The notes: generated by a model not told the origin, from the sequence alone. Shown: positions 46,454 to 57,685, numbered from the stretch's first letter. The stretch: DNA of 64,000 bases from Rhizophlyctis rosea (GCA_027596075.1 JADGJC010000071.1:1-64000), one strand, 5' to 3'. Translations and numbers: made by a program.

Positions 46454-46672
46454 TCACGAATAAATTATATACCTAACCGCCATAATAACACAACACAAAC
46501 TAACATAGGGACTCAACCTCTCTCCGATTCTCGCGGCTTTCCAGAACAGACCGAGGACGCCAGACTTGTTTCTGTCAATTATTGAGGGGAATTGGCCGCG
46601 GATGTAGGTGCATGTGCAGATTAGGAGGAGGATTACGAGGAGGAGGGATTGGAAGTGGAAGAGGGCGGACAT
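46454..46672 (-). CDS. KSH1: protein kish (KSH1 / TMEM167 family)
   Basis: A 72-residue, intronless minus-strand gene, exactly the usual length of the family. It begins [20 protein letters not shown] (first membrane segment), continues with the conserved CTYIRG, then the loop segment [20 protein letters not shown] and [17 protein letters not shown] as the second membrane segment. This order and wording are diagnostic of kish, a small protein of the early secretory pathway (Golgi/ER membranes), essential for secretion in yeast. The last six residues differ from the usual hydrophobic ending but the frame is intact. It is a good marker that this part of the window is normal fungal nuclear DNA. 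It is transcribed away from P5C reductase. Confidence 0.95.
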   Translation of the reverse strand: MSALFHFQSLLLVILLLICTCTYIRGQFPSIIDRNKSGVLGLFWKAARIGERLSPYVSLCCVIMAVRYIIYS

Positions 46673-46820
46673 TTTGGAAGGTGTGAAATGGGGTGGTGGG
46701 GGACTTTGGGTAGGCAGGGTGGTCTGTGGTAAGATATGAGATGGTAAGCTTCCGATCGATGTAGATTATTGCTTATGATCCGGCAAATCTTCGACCCAGG
46801 CAAGGACAATCCAAACAAGC

Positions 46821-46923
46821 TTCAGGAGCCCACTGGTTGTTGCGTATATGTAGGCCCGTGTAGTGCGATCATCAAATTGGTTTATGACTGGTGCCAGCAC
46901 AATCGTGGTTCATCATTATAGCT
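46821..46923 (+). repeat. 103-bp direct repeat, copy 1
   Basis: Matches 47177-47280 at roughly 85-90 percent. Shared blocks include TTCAGGAGCCCACTGGTTGT at the start and TTTATGACTGGTGCCAGCAC near the end. Confidence 0.85.
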
Positions 46924-47176
46924 TCGGAACGCCCCTTCCCCTCCACCCCTTATCCTCCTTCAAGATGAATATAAGACCTTGAGTAAAACTTACCTAACGG
47001 AACGGGTGGCGCTATCTAATCACTGGAATTATGTTCGGGTGCAGGGAGCTTCGAAAGTTTTGCGGCCTGTATTTTGGGAGTCACCAAATAGATTAGATCA
47101 AAGTTACGGCAGGTGTGTGTTTTAAACCCGCGCGATCTTGAAACTAAAAGGAACTAGTCCAATACCAAAAGGTAGT

Positions 47177-47280
47177 TTCAGGAGCCCACTGGTTGTTGCG
47201 TATATGGGGCTCTAATAGTGCGATCATCAAATATATATTTATGACTGGTGCCAGCACAATCGTGGTTCATCATTATGGCT
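47177..47280 (+). repeat. 103-bp direct repeat, copy 2
   Basis: Second copy, 356 bp downstream of the first in the same orientation, with a small ATATAT insertion in the middle. The 250-bp spacer shows no matching ends, so it is not obviously an LTR pair. Confidence 0.85.
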
Positions 47281-47644
47281 TTTGGGTCAAACATCCTCCT
47301 CGGTCCGTGGACAAGGGTGCAGTGTAGAACGTTACGAAAAGCTATGATTACTTACCGAAGCGTACGGACGGGCCTACTTGAGGGACGATGTCATCGGGAA
47401 TCTTGTCGGATGGAATTGTGTGGGAAACAGGAGGAGGTTGTGGTGGGTGGGTGTCGGTTTTGAAAGGAATCAAGATTGAGGCTTGGGCGGGGCTTGAACT
47501 TGCATGGATGACGCAGTGTGACACACACAACCGCACTGCCTTGAGTTGAATCCAGCCCAACACCACAGGTGACAGTTCTTCAACTCCATCCGCAAAAGTG
47601 AGATCACGTTCCCACATCTGCAGAAACTCAGCACCCAAGTCAAA

Positions 47645-48995
47645 ATGGTCAGTCTCGACACAACAAAGCGTATCACCTTCATCGGTAAGTACACATCGCT
47701 GACACACGCCAACTTCACGTCGCAAATCCCAACATCACAACCCCACCAGGCGGCGGAAACATGGCCTCAGCAATCATAGGCGGCCTCCTCTCCCAATCCT
47801 ACCCCGCCAAAAACATAACAGTCTCAGAACCCCTCGAAGCAGCCCGCAAATCCCTCTCCCAAAAATTCAACGTCCACACAACATCCGACAACGCCGCCGC
47901 AATCTCCTCCGGCCCAGCAGACGTCGTCATCCTCGCCGTGAAACCCCAAATCATGCGTGACGTCGCTGCTTCCATCTCCTCTGCTGTGCAAACTCATAAA
48001 TCCCTAGTCATTACTATTGCCGCGGGGATTAGGGGGAGTGACTTGCAGGCTTGGTTGGGTGGTGAGGGTGTCGCTGTTGTTAGGGTCATGCCGAATACGC
48101 CTGCTCTTGTCGGTGAGGGTGCCACGGGAATGTTTGCTTCCAAGGGTGTGAGTGAGGTTCAAAAGAAGCTGGCTGGTGGGATCCTCGGCGCAGTGTCCAA
48201 ATCCACTCACTGGGTCGAGAAGGAGGAACTCATGGATGTCGTCACCGCTCTTTCTGGTGAGTCTGTGTGATTTTGGGTGTGTGTATGTGTGTGTTTTGAG
48301 TTGGGATTGAGTTTAAGTTGGTTTGGGAGTGGGCTTTAGACTGGGTTGGGTTGCGTTGAATTGAGCTCGGCTAGGTCAATCTGAGTTGAGGTTGAGTAGG
48401 GTGGAATTGGATCGGGGTTTGGTGGGGATTCGGTTGGGATTGGGGTGCGGTTGGGGTTCGGAAGGGTAGCGGTCGGGATGGGTCGGGTTCGGGCTGAGTT
48501 GGGATTGGAGACGCGATGGGATGGGCTTTTGGGTTGGGTTTGGATTGGGATTGGATATGGGATGCATTGCGGTAACGGTTGAGTTGGTTCGGGTTGGGTT
48601 GGTTTATTTGACTTGAGATGAATTGGATTCACATGAAACGTAGCGCAAATTACCACCCCCAACCACTACGTAACCACGCTCCCCCCCACGCAGGCTCCGG
48701 ACCCGCCTACTTCTTCCTCCTAGTCGAATCCCTCATCTCCGCCTCCACCTCCCTCGGCCTCGACCCCGCCACCGCCCGCTCCCTCGCCGCTCAAACTTGC
48801 TTAGGCGCCGGCCGCATGATGCTCGATTCTGAAGACGAGCCGGCCGAGTTAAGACGGAAAGTCACGTCGCCTAATGGTACGACTGAAGCCGCTATTAAGA
48901 GCTTCCAGGCGGACGGGTTTGAGGGGATTGTGAAGAAGGCGGTGGAGGCTGCTACGAGGAGGGGGGAGGAGTTGGGGGAGGCGTTGAGCAAATAG
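47645..48995 (+). CDS. pyrroline-5-carboxylate reductase, three exons
   Basis: Exons 47645-47684, 47750-48256 and 48694-48995 join in phase to give 282 residues, the normal length. The enzyme reduces 1-pyrroline-5-carboxylate to proline with NAD(P)H, the last step of proline synthesis. Visible are the Rossmann start RITFIGGGNMASAIIGGLL, the VILAVKPQ strand, VRVMPNTPALVGEGATGMF, the substrate-side ALSGSGPAYFFLLVESLI, then QTCLGAGRMM and VTSPNGTTEAAIKSFQADGF near the C-terminus, all family hallmarks. Exon 1 is tiny, so the true ATG is spliced onto the glycine loop; the first ATG in exon 2 would lack the nucleotide-binding strand. Intron 2 (437 bp) splits the conserved SG/SGPAY segment and is filled with G-rich sense-strand repeats. 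A decayed copy of exon 3 lies 2.7 kb downstream. Confidence 0.95.
48260..48620 (+). repeat. G-rich low-complexity tract in P5C reductase intron 2
   Basis: A run of TTGGG, TCGGG and ATGGG words (TTGGGTTGGGAT-like) covers most of the intron on the sense strand, with many groups of three or four G's at short spacing, so it could form G-quadruplexes. The complement is not enriched. Confidence 0.8.
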
Positions 48996-51441
48996 GGAAG
49001 GGGAGGGTGGTTTAAGGGTGTGAGCTTTGTTTGTTAATAGGATACAGTTCACCATTTTGCTGCTAATGCCACCAGAACTCAAATGTACTCGATGTCCCAG
49101 TCGGTGTGAATGCTGACGGTTTGAATATGAACAACGGGATCATCGTCAAATTTCTCTTTGGTCAAGGGCTTCTTGGGTTCACACTTTTGTTTTCACCTAG
49201 CTGCCGTATACCTTGCAGCTACAAATTTACCTCGTTCCCAATGACATATTCCCTGACGATCGTAATTGGACATCTACTTGTTCTCCCCGTCCTCTTTTTG
49301 TCACCATGCCGACTGAAAATTCATGCTCACACCCCTTAATCGACAACCCTCTGCAATTTGAGCTCACCCGCACATGAGAAGATGCAGCAGTCTTCATCCG
49401 GTGACAAGTCAAATGCAATCAACCTGGGAATTGGAGCTGCAAATGCACCGGGCGGAAATGTTCATTATGTCCATATCATGATAAGATTCGGCGGTCTTCG
49501 ATAGGCGCAAAGATCTTCGCCTCAGGAAATAGTGAATCGCACCGTTGGCGTATTTCTTTTTCAGTCATGGGTTCTCTGGCTTTGAATGGCTACTTGTCAA
49601 AATTACCCGTGTTGCCTCAAGCTCGGAAAGACATGTCCTGTGATAACTTGAATCACGAGCATTTTGGCTTGGGATCATCCTTCATCAACTTTTTTTGCCC
49701 ATGGAAGGGTGTAAATTGTGCTCTCACTCTCATCGAAGAGGGGCCATTCCAACGGGGATGTGGAGTATTGCGAAACTCGCAGATATAACGGATGACGGCG
49801 TAAAGTGCGTGCGGTTCGTTTTGCTCGAATTCGCCTGATTTGATTACATTTTTTTATCTAATCAATGTTGTGTATGAAGAGATCTGCGAGGAGGTGTGGA
49901 GAGAATCCTTGGACCGAGTATCGGTATGTCATCAATCTCAGAGGGAAGTGAAGCACTAATGAATCCTTATTCTGGTGATTGATATTTGATGCTCACCATC
50001 ATCTCGCAAATTTCTCCTCCGGAATCAGTACCTATCTGTTTCCCTCTTGTGCTTCAATGTCACTCAAGGGCTTTGGATCAATGACATGTTCTCTTCAATA
50101 TTCTCTGCATCATACACGCGTCACTTTCGGTGATTGCGATCCTTCCTGCCCGTCCATGCTTCGATGCTTGCACTTTCGATATAACGAAGATCCAGCACCG
50201 GTGGGAAGTCAACGGCACTACAAACTGGTATCGGGACGCGGATGAGTCATGTTGCTTTTTTGACACCCGGTTTCTGATACACCAGCAACCATTCACTATC
50301 GTGGATTTTGCACTGCAGTATAGTTTCAGCCGTTAGTGATCAATATCTTCATTTCGAAGACATCCCTTCTGGTCATCAGGAGCATGTCGGCTTTGTCCGC
50401 ATTCATCCTCGTCATTTTGCCTTCGCAGTGCGCTGTGAGTTCCTGCTCCAAAACCCCATCAAGTTGTCGCCTTTCAATTGGAATGTGACAAACATGGAGG
50501 ACTGGCAAATGAACTGCATGAAGGCGCAACACTGTGTGCCGTTCGATCCTACTTCAAAGTCGCGCAGCATCCTTTTTTTTCATACCAGTATGAAACAATG
50601 CGCCGGCCGACATTCGGAAGCTATACTAGTAACGGTGTTTGCAGAAGGAATGTGAGTTAACTGAATCGAGTGTGAGTGTCTTGCTAAAGTCGGAAGAATC
50701 AGGGAAATCATCATCTCGTGGGATCTTACGGTCCACCATTATTTCGTAATCCCCTCATTATCAAAAGTGCCTTTTGAACGTTTTCCCCCCTTCCTCCAAC
50801 TTCAAACAATCACCGGTTTTGAAAGATGATTGATCTCGCAATAACGATGACTCCGCGTCTCAGCGCAACGTTGCATTTCAAGACGGTCCTTGAGCAGATT
50901 TTGGTTTCCATATATTTCTGAGCGCGGTTTGCCATGTGCGTTTAACGGACGGTAGTCATAGATGGTGATGTTGCAAATCGATCGCAGCCATGACGACTGG
51001 TCAATTTGGATACACACTCCACAGAGCGAGCATTCGTTTTTGTGGTGATGCATCACGGCGGCCACTTGCTGCTGCTACCTGCAGGCGGCATTCAATCCAA
51101 TGCTTGGTATGGCATGAACAGCTATCTCCCTTTGGTTAGGAGAATTTTGCACCAAGGGAATTTCGCGTTGGAAGGAGTTTCATATCTTCTTTCTCATCCT
51201 GCTAATCAGCACCGCCAATGTTTGCCTGCTTCAGGATGATCTTACGTGACCCAGATTGGGGCCACAGCCAGAGGAAGCAGCTCGTGACGCTTCAAGCAAA
51301 GATGGTGTCAGTAAGGGTGTCCGAATTGATAGATACAGCATAGCTGCTGTTCGATGCTTTGGGTTGCTCCCTTTTTGCGCTGGTCCACGTTTTGGGACCA
51401 TCATGACGGTCAGTGTCTGGGCATGTGTCCATTCGGAAGCT
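48996..51441. other. intergenic stretch between P5C reductase and its pseudogene copy
   Basis: About 2.4 kb with no recognisable gene; short frames only. The first 100 bp are the 3' region of P5C reductase. The segment around 49487-49530 weakly resembles 51775-51830, suggesting that the duplication that made the pseudogene may have carried more flank than is still clear. Confidence 0.45.
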
Positions 51442-51760
51442 GCCCGCTCCTTCCCCTCCAGATTTGCTTGGGAGCAGGTCCCATGATGCTCGATTTTGAA
51501 GACGAGCCGGCCGAGTTAAGTTCGAAGGTCACGTCGCCGACCGGTAGGACCGACGCGGCTATTTTCCAGGCGGATGGGTTTGAAAGGATTGTGAAAAACG
51601 GTGGAGGCGGCTACGAGGAGGGGGGAGCAATTGCGTGTGACGTTGAGTAAATAGGTTGGGGGATAGGTTTGGAGAGGGGGTGTGTGAGGTTTGTTGGATA
51701 ATAGATTAGGGTATTACCATTTTGCTGGGACTGTCACCACAAGGAAAATACACTTCATGA
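51442..51760 (+). pseudogene. decayed copy of P5C reductase exon 3 plus 3' flank
   Basis: Aligns with 48775-49095: the shared wording includes ATGATGCTCGATT.TGAAGACGAGCCGGCCGAGTTAAG, TTCCAGGCGGA.GGGTTTGA and, beyond the stop, ACCATTTTGCTG. The copy translates as MMLDFEDEPAELSSKVTSPT before going wrong: a 6-bp deletion removes two residues and a 2-bp deletion shifts the frame near 51597, losing the normal C-terminus. No trace of exons 1-2 is present and the upstream part breaks off inside exon 3, so it is a partial DNA-level duplication, not a processed retrocopy (no poly-A, and 3' flank is included). Confidence 0.85.
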
Positions 51761-52172
51761 CCCGCATGAGGACGTTCGGTGGTCTGCGGCTGACGCAAAT
51801 GCCTAAACGCCTTTTTCCCTCGGAGAGATGAAAATTCATTGTTTCGACAGATTCAGTATTCTTCGCTTGAGGTGAATCTAATGGCACTTTGCTGGCCGCC
51901 GGCCCTCACTTGAGATATCACGTCGACCGAGAAGGTGTAGGAGGGACTGTTTACCAGTCATTGTTTCATTCTTCGAAGTCTTCGATGAGCTCATTTCGCT
52001 GATCCGGCCGGATTTCCAAGATCAGACCTGTGGCGCCGTTGATAGAGGGGGTTTTTGCCCCCAATCGCCACTGACTTTCCCACGTATCAACCGATTGCCA
52101 GAAGCTCAGGGTCAATGATATGCCGTAATTCTTAGGGTGCTCACCCTCTTGTGCCTTTGCGTTTCTTTGACC
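51761..52172. other. intergenic stretch, promoter side of the next gene
   Basis: About 400 bp without a gene. It ends with a TATTTAAA box. Confidence 0.4.
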
Positions 52173-52180
52173 TATTTAAA
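52173..52180 (+). promoter_or_regulatory. possible TATA box
   Basis: TATTTAAA about 140 bp upstream of the ATG at 52320; the distance is long but acceptable for a fungus. Confidence 0.35.
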
Positions 52181-52319
52181 AACATGACCCGACGACCCCT
52201 CAACGCGCACACACCAGGCCTTCGCTTGCTCGCAGCGCTCACTTATACTTAACATCGACTTGAGTCTCCTAAAACTCTTCTTGAGCACCGTTCTCCAATT
52301 TTTACGTAATCAACACAAT

Positions 52320-53074
52320 ATGCCTCCAAACATCCTCCTCGATGAAATTCTCATGTGGGTGCGTGGTACTCAAGATCATTTGAACGGGCGGACATGCGGG
52401 TGATTCGCCGGGCCAGAGTATGTAGCCGAAAGCAGGGGCTACGAAGTCGTCACGTGCAGAAATAGTACTTAACAAAAGGGCTGCAAATCTTGGCCGCTGA
52501 TTAAATGGTAACATTTGTTTCCCCTGTTCTCACAACCCTAGGTTAAAGTCCACATCAACCCTTACTCCCCTAAATGCCACAAATGCACCACCAACACGCA
52601 CCAATCTTCAGAAGGGAAGAACCGAGTCGAAGGAACGTTTAAACCACTGCCCGATGGCTCCCTACCGGTGGCTGTTTCGGCAGAGGAATGCCACAGTTAC
52701 CCCTTACACGTCTATTTTACAGCTTGGTGGGCCTTCAATTTCAGCTTGGATCTTCGGCATGGGATTGAGGATTACTGGTTGGAACCTAGAGACCTTTGGG
52801 AGAAGCAGAAGAAGACAGAAGCAGAGACCGGGGTGAAGAAGCCCATTCGTATGCTTTTGGTTTGGGTCGTTCTGTTGGACGGACAAATCTGATTGATTGA
52901 CGGGAAATTTTGCAGGGCATGTTGCGGGTACGAAGTACATCCAATTTCATGGCACTGTGACTGAGGCCGAAAAGGTAACATTTCTCTTTTCCTGGCCACG
53001 CTTTTGCTTTTGGCAGGTGCTGATATCATGGTTTTTTGTGATGTGCCTTCTAGAGGCGGGAAGGTAGAGAGTGA
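52320..53074 (+). CDS. small four-exon gene, 141 aa, function unknown
   Basis: Exons 52320-52358, 52542-52848, 52916-52974 and 53054-53074 join in phase with GT-AG ends (GTGCGT...CCTAG, GTATGC...TGCAG, GTAACA...TCTAG). The protein starts MPPNILLDEILMWVKVHINP, then a CHKC pair (residues about 24-27) that could bind metal with partners not obvious to me, an aromatic middle (HVYFTAWWAFNFSLDLRHGI) and a charged C-terminus ending in EAEKRREGRE. There is no signal peptide or clear membrane segment. I do not recognise the family. Three independent phase-keeping introns and a protein-like composition are the case for it being real; the very short last exon is the weakest part. It ends 267 bp before the next gene on the same strand. 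Confidence 0.55.
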
Positions 53075-53340
53075 GTATTTCGAATCTTGCACTGGCAAGA
53101 AAATCCCTTGGTGAATGACTCATGAAGCTTTTCCGGACTTTGTTCTACAGCGTATATTATGAGGCAAAGTATGCTCTCGAAGAGATTGTTGTGAGCGAGT
53201 CCCAGTTGCTGGAAGGTAAAGCTTCAACAGATTTGCGAAACAAAGAATCAAAGTCCGCTTGCATCATATTCAAACCTCGATTTCCCCATCCTACAGGAGT
53301 TACATCCAGCTACATATACCCTCACCCCATCAATCAATCC

Positions 53341-56300
53341 ATGGCCAACGTCGAAGCCGCCATCAAGATATTTCGGGAACTTCAATCATCCTTTCCACCA
53401 AGACAGTCCGAGTCTCTCGAATGGCAGGAAAAGCTCCAGCACCAGACGTTTGCAATGCCAGATGGAAAACGTTACAAGCGAATGGACCATCTACCGATTG
53501 TTGATCGAGTTTGCTCAATGCTAGATGGCGCGCCGCATGCCGTATTAGGCATTAAGAACCCTGCCAATCCACCGTTCATCGAAAAGCGGGCAAATCATTC
53601 TCCGGAGGAGTTGCTTAGAATGATTTGTGCATGGGACTTTCCGATGGAATTGTATTTGCATTTGCCACCGGTGCCAAAAGTGGTGGATGTTGGGGTGGTG
53701 CGACGGGGTGTCTCCGTTTTTGAAGGGCTTCCGAGAACGGTTTTGGGTCGAATTGTTGGGTTCATGGGTGCCCGTCCTGGACGTATGTTTGGAGCCAGTC
53801 GGGCGCTGTATATTGCGGGTCATGATCCGGTCGTGAAAGCCATGTGGATTGCACGGATCATCCATTGTAAGTATCCGGTGTGTTGTTGCAATAGAGCCTA
53901 CTTTCACTGGACGTCGGATTGATCTGGACTGGCGCATAATCGGAAACAGGTCTCCAAGTGAAAGAGGGCTGGGAAGGAACTGGCATGCCTTTGTTCACCC
54001 AACGGATTGTGGTGAATGTCCTCAACGACGACCTCTCCTCGGCAGCGGTGGTCAAAAATCTCCATGAACTCATCACCAGCACTTCCACTGGCCATACCGC
54101 TCTGGACGCGTTTATCTTAGCGACCGCAACCCTCGCCGCCGAACGCAATTTCTCCCTCACCTTCCTGACAATCGCCAAACTCCTGACAGGAAATAAGTTC
54201 CATCGCGCTGAGCGGGTCCTGGCCCAAGCCCTCTCCCGAGTGATATGTTTATGGCCGCTCACTCCGTATCTGAAGGGAAAGGGCCTGCCGTGGGGCTTGG
54301 CGTTTCAATCGGCGCTTGGATCACCCCGGTCAGAGGATGCAAAAAGAGCATTTGCGCGGTTGATGGACGACGCGGATTTCGATCTGTCCAGCCCGTACAT
54401 AGGCGGGACGCTTCTGTACTATATGGTAGAAACGGGACGGAAGGAAGAAGTTGAGGAACTGGTCAGGAGGGGCTGTTGTCCTTTTGGGATGGAGGGTAGA
54501 CGTTTATTGGCACCGCCTTTGGTGAACAAAATACCGGAATTGGAAAACTCTTTGTTCTGGGACTCTCCGCAGAAGATTTTGTGTAACTGGGCGGCATGCT
54601 ATTCAACGGGATTGTCTGATACTATCGGTCAATATACGAGGCTGGACAGGGAACGACTTTGTGAGGTCTTTCCGAGGGATAGTGGCATTATTCCGAGGGA
54701 GTGGTGGGATGTCGTGAAAACGACGTGGAATGCTGCATTGTGGGCTGCTGGGGAAGATACATCGATGTTTCATAAGATTATGGAACAGAGTTCGTCGGGT
54801 TAACAACGGAGGAAGGAGGGGGCGTGTTGATGGCGAATATGAAGAATGATGAGCTTGCGCAATACCTTCTACGTTGTGGGTGCTCCGTGCGCCTTCCAAA
54901 TCGTGACCCATCCAGTGCACTGGCGGAGATGGCCAAGCACGGTCTGTGGGGCGCATGTAGTATGTGCTTGGACATGGGACTCGTGGATTTCAACGATGAG
55001 AAGGACGGCGGGGCGTTCTTTTATGAGGTGTGCAAAGCAGGTCAATGGGATTTAGCTGCACGATTGACGAGAAGTGGATGTGTTGGGCGGCGTAGCTTGG
55101 CGGGCGCTCAGCGTGATTGGCTCAAAGGTTTGAGCTGTCTGACGGCAGCGCTATTGGGCTGGCACTGGGACTTTGCGATGTCTTTGCTTGCGGTTGATCG
55201 CATATGGGAGGAGGGGTGGGAAGAAGCTTGGGACGCGCTGTGGACCCAGTTATTTGGAAGGACAGGTTATGATAAGGACGCCCGAAGCAAAATAGACTTC
55301 ATCCAAATGGGATCTTTCCTATTCGCCCATCCCCCGAAACACCTCCGTCCCGCGGATCTATCTCGGCGCGCATACGACAGTATCTGGGCCGTCTTGACGA
55401 AGGAGGCTTCCGCAACAACGGCGAAGGCTCTATCGAAAACGTTCGACCCGCCCGTCCTCGACTACTGCTGTGAGCACTTCCTCACACAATATTTCGACTG
55501 GGCCCTGCGCCGTCCGCGACGACCGCAAAATGACCATCACCGTGACTGGAACGAATTCGAGGCCGCACAATCGAACCCTTTTAAAAAGGACAACCAACCC
55601 GAACTCCGGTTAGAGATGTGGTACCTGTTATCTCCGGGCAATTTTGTGAAAGATCAGGACGTCATGGCTCTCGCCTTTAACGAACTGCGCACCGCGAGTG
55701 ATTCCACCGTTGTCGGCCGTAGCTTGAAAAAGGTCCTCCAAAACAACTACCCTCATCATGGAGAGGTGCTGGCAACATGGTTAGCTTTCTTTCCTTTGTT
55801 GAATGAAAAGCTTGACGGCTGGTTCCCAGATGAAGCAACGGCGTTTCTTCAGGATGAAATGGCTAAGCACCAATCAGAGATATTTGTATCTTTACTAGTA
55901 GAGATAATTTCTCGACGGGACAGCGACAGATTCAAACGGATCTTCCGTTCTCAGGACATTATCTGGAAGCGTTTTAGAAGCATCACCTGCTCGCCCGCCT
56001 TGCTGCGAGCGCTGTGCTCTGCGTCCAGGGATATGGCATTCTTGAAAGTTATTGGGGATGAGGAGAGAGATGGACGTTGGCAGCATCCGGAAAGGTTTTG
56101 GGACCCGACCTTCGACGCGTTTTTTGAAGTCGTTCTGGCGGTGGGGATGAGCCAAGAAGCTGCTGCGATGGTGGGGGGTAGCGGTTGGCCGAGTGGGGTT
56201 CAGGACAAATTCGAGGACGCAAAATGGTGTTTGATCGAACACTTTGCTCCCGATCCATCGTGGTGGAGGTCGGTTCCAGCGGATGTGTTGGTTGGATTGT

Positions 56301-57153
56301 TGGACAACTTGGCGGAGTTCTGGGAGAAGATCAGGCCGTTCGTTCAGGGGGATGAAAAACCTACACGGGAAGCCGGAAAGGAATTCTTACAGAAGGCATT
56401 CTATAATACGGATGGCTTGGATGACTCAGTGGCGAAAGCTATAGGCCGGTTGGAGAGTGTGTGCAATAATTGGGAGATACCAGCACCTATACTGGGGAAT
56501 TTCACTGCCAGTCGCTCCCCGATGGTCGGAGAGAATGAGGCTGGAGGAGCGGCCGGAAGCAGCAAAGACTTTATCGTGTACGGTGAGGAGATTTCTAGAG
56601 GGCCTGCTTCAGGTGGAGTACCTTGTGGAGGAGTGTTCACATGAAGTCCTGTTTTCTCTCCCCTTCCACAGCGGACTTGTCAACGTTTGGTACTGACTTC
56701 CGTAAATTGCCAGCATCCGGTCCAGTCACTCCCGGCCAACCGTTCGGAACCACCACCAGCTTGCCAATGTTCAATTCCGACTTCTTCAAATTGCCACCCG
56801 CAACCGGGGGACCGTTCGGCTCCACCAATCCCTACACGGCTCCCACGAGCGCGCCCAACTTCAGCCCCAGCTTTTCCAATTCACCAACTTCCACAGGAGC
56901 ATCTTCCACTTTCACCTTCAACTTTGGAACGCTTGCCCCTCCGTCCACGGTCAATTATGCCACCCCCACATCGGCCGCGACGTTCCACTTTGGCGCACCT
57001 ACCGCCGACGCAGCCATGTCGGAATCAAGTTTCCACAGTGCACCCTCCGCATCGACATCGACACCCACTTCTGGTTCCGTTTTTATATTTGGTTCTGCTA
57101 CAAGTGGACAAGAACGTAAGGGTACACCTCCAAGCGAGGTCAACGCCCGCTAG
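53341..57153 (+). CDS. large F-box-like protein with C-terminal FG-repeat tail; frame break near 54.79 kb
   Basis: Starts MANVEAAIKIFRELQSSFPP. An 83-bp intron (53867-53949, GTAAGT...AACAG) follows an F-box-like stretch, GLPRTVLGRIVGFMGARPGR. A long helical region resembling degenerate ankyrin repeats continues to about 56.6 kb (for example NMKNDELAQYLLRCGCSVRL). A 59-bp intron (56613-56671) then adds, in phase, about 160 Ser/Thr/Pro-rich residues with nucleoporin-like motifs (STFGT, QPFGTT, GPFGS, FNFGT, FHFGA, FIFGS). Near 54,790 the frame changes: the first part hits TAA at 54801, while the second part is open from about 54770. A 77-bp intron (GTGAAA...CAGAG) could explain it, but it would delete coding-like sequence, so a small insertion is as likely. 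FG repeats suggest contact with nuclear transport factors; that is inference. The tail could be a separate gene starting at 56641. Confidence 0.6.
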
Positions 57154-57434
57154 CCCGTCGGCTTGACTCTGTCATTTACAGCATGTCCCTCCTGCCTGAG
57201 TATTACTTCTAGTGGTCATAGGTACGTGTCGGGCGACAGCCAATCAATTCTCTGCTAGTTAGCATCATGTAGCAACAAGAATGCTAGATGATACGATATT
57301 TCCCTCATTTGTTTAAAAAAATACCCTCATGACGGTTTTTGCAACCTTCAAACTGCCGTCTCACATCATACATAAAATGTGGGGAATACAAAGCAATGCC
57401 ACGAAGCCACCCAAGTTCTTCGCGGTGATGTGTA

Positions 57435-57441
57435 TGAGTCA
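57435..57441. promoter_or_regulatory. Gcn4/Cpc1-type site 1
   Basis: TGAGTCA, a perfect bZIP general-control site, about 325 bp upstream of the DAHP synthase ATG. Confidence 0.55.
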
Positions 57442-57516
57442 CATGACCCATGTCCACAACCGTGCCACCCTTCACGTGTCTCTGTGGCGTCGCAGGGGCC
57501 CAGGTCGCGCTCTGTG

Positions 57517-57523
57517 TGACTCA
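57517..57523. promoter_or_regulatory. Gcn4/Cpc1-type site 2
   Basis: TGACTCA, a second perfect site about 240 bp upstream of the ATG. Two perfect sites before an amino-acid biosynthesis gene make chance unlikely. Confidence 0.6.
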
Positions 57524-57678
57524 TCGACGCGTTCCCTTCCCCCACCCACCAACCACTCTCGTGAGTCGTGTTGCGAAAATCCTCCATTCTCTTGAAAGGT
57601 TGGAAACGCCGCCCCCCACCTCCCAATTCCTCCCGCCTGAAGCCCCTGGCGTTCCCATTCCCACCCTCACCTGGTTGC

Positions 57679-57685
57679 TATATAA
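57679..57685 (+). promoter_or_regulatory. TATA box of DAHP synthase
   Basis: TATATAA 78 bp upstream of the ATG. Confidence 0.65.

Larger units (their letters stand above)
46673..47644. other. intergenic stretch between KSH1 and P5C reductase
   Basis: About 1 kb holding the divergent promoters and a duplicated 103-bp segment (46821-46923 and 47177-47280). On the minus strand a GTAAGT-type donor at about 47354 follows an open proline-rich frame, hinting at a possible exon, but I cannot find a convincing start or partner exon and do not call a gene. Confidence 0.45.

Noticed and set aside
47356..47509. Possible minus-strand exon with a GTAAGT donor, proline-rich
   Set aside because: No start codon in frame and no convincing following exon; it also overlaps the P5C reductase promoter.
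48260..48620. Telomere-like (TTGGG)n tract
   Set aside because: It is irregular, lies inside a spliced intron of an intact gene and continues into normal coding sequence, so it is an intronic repeat, not a chromosome end.
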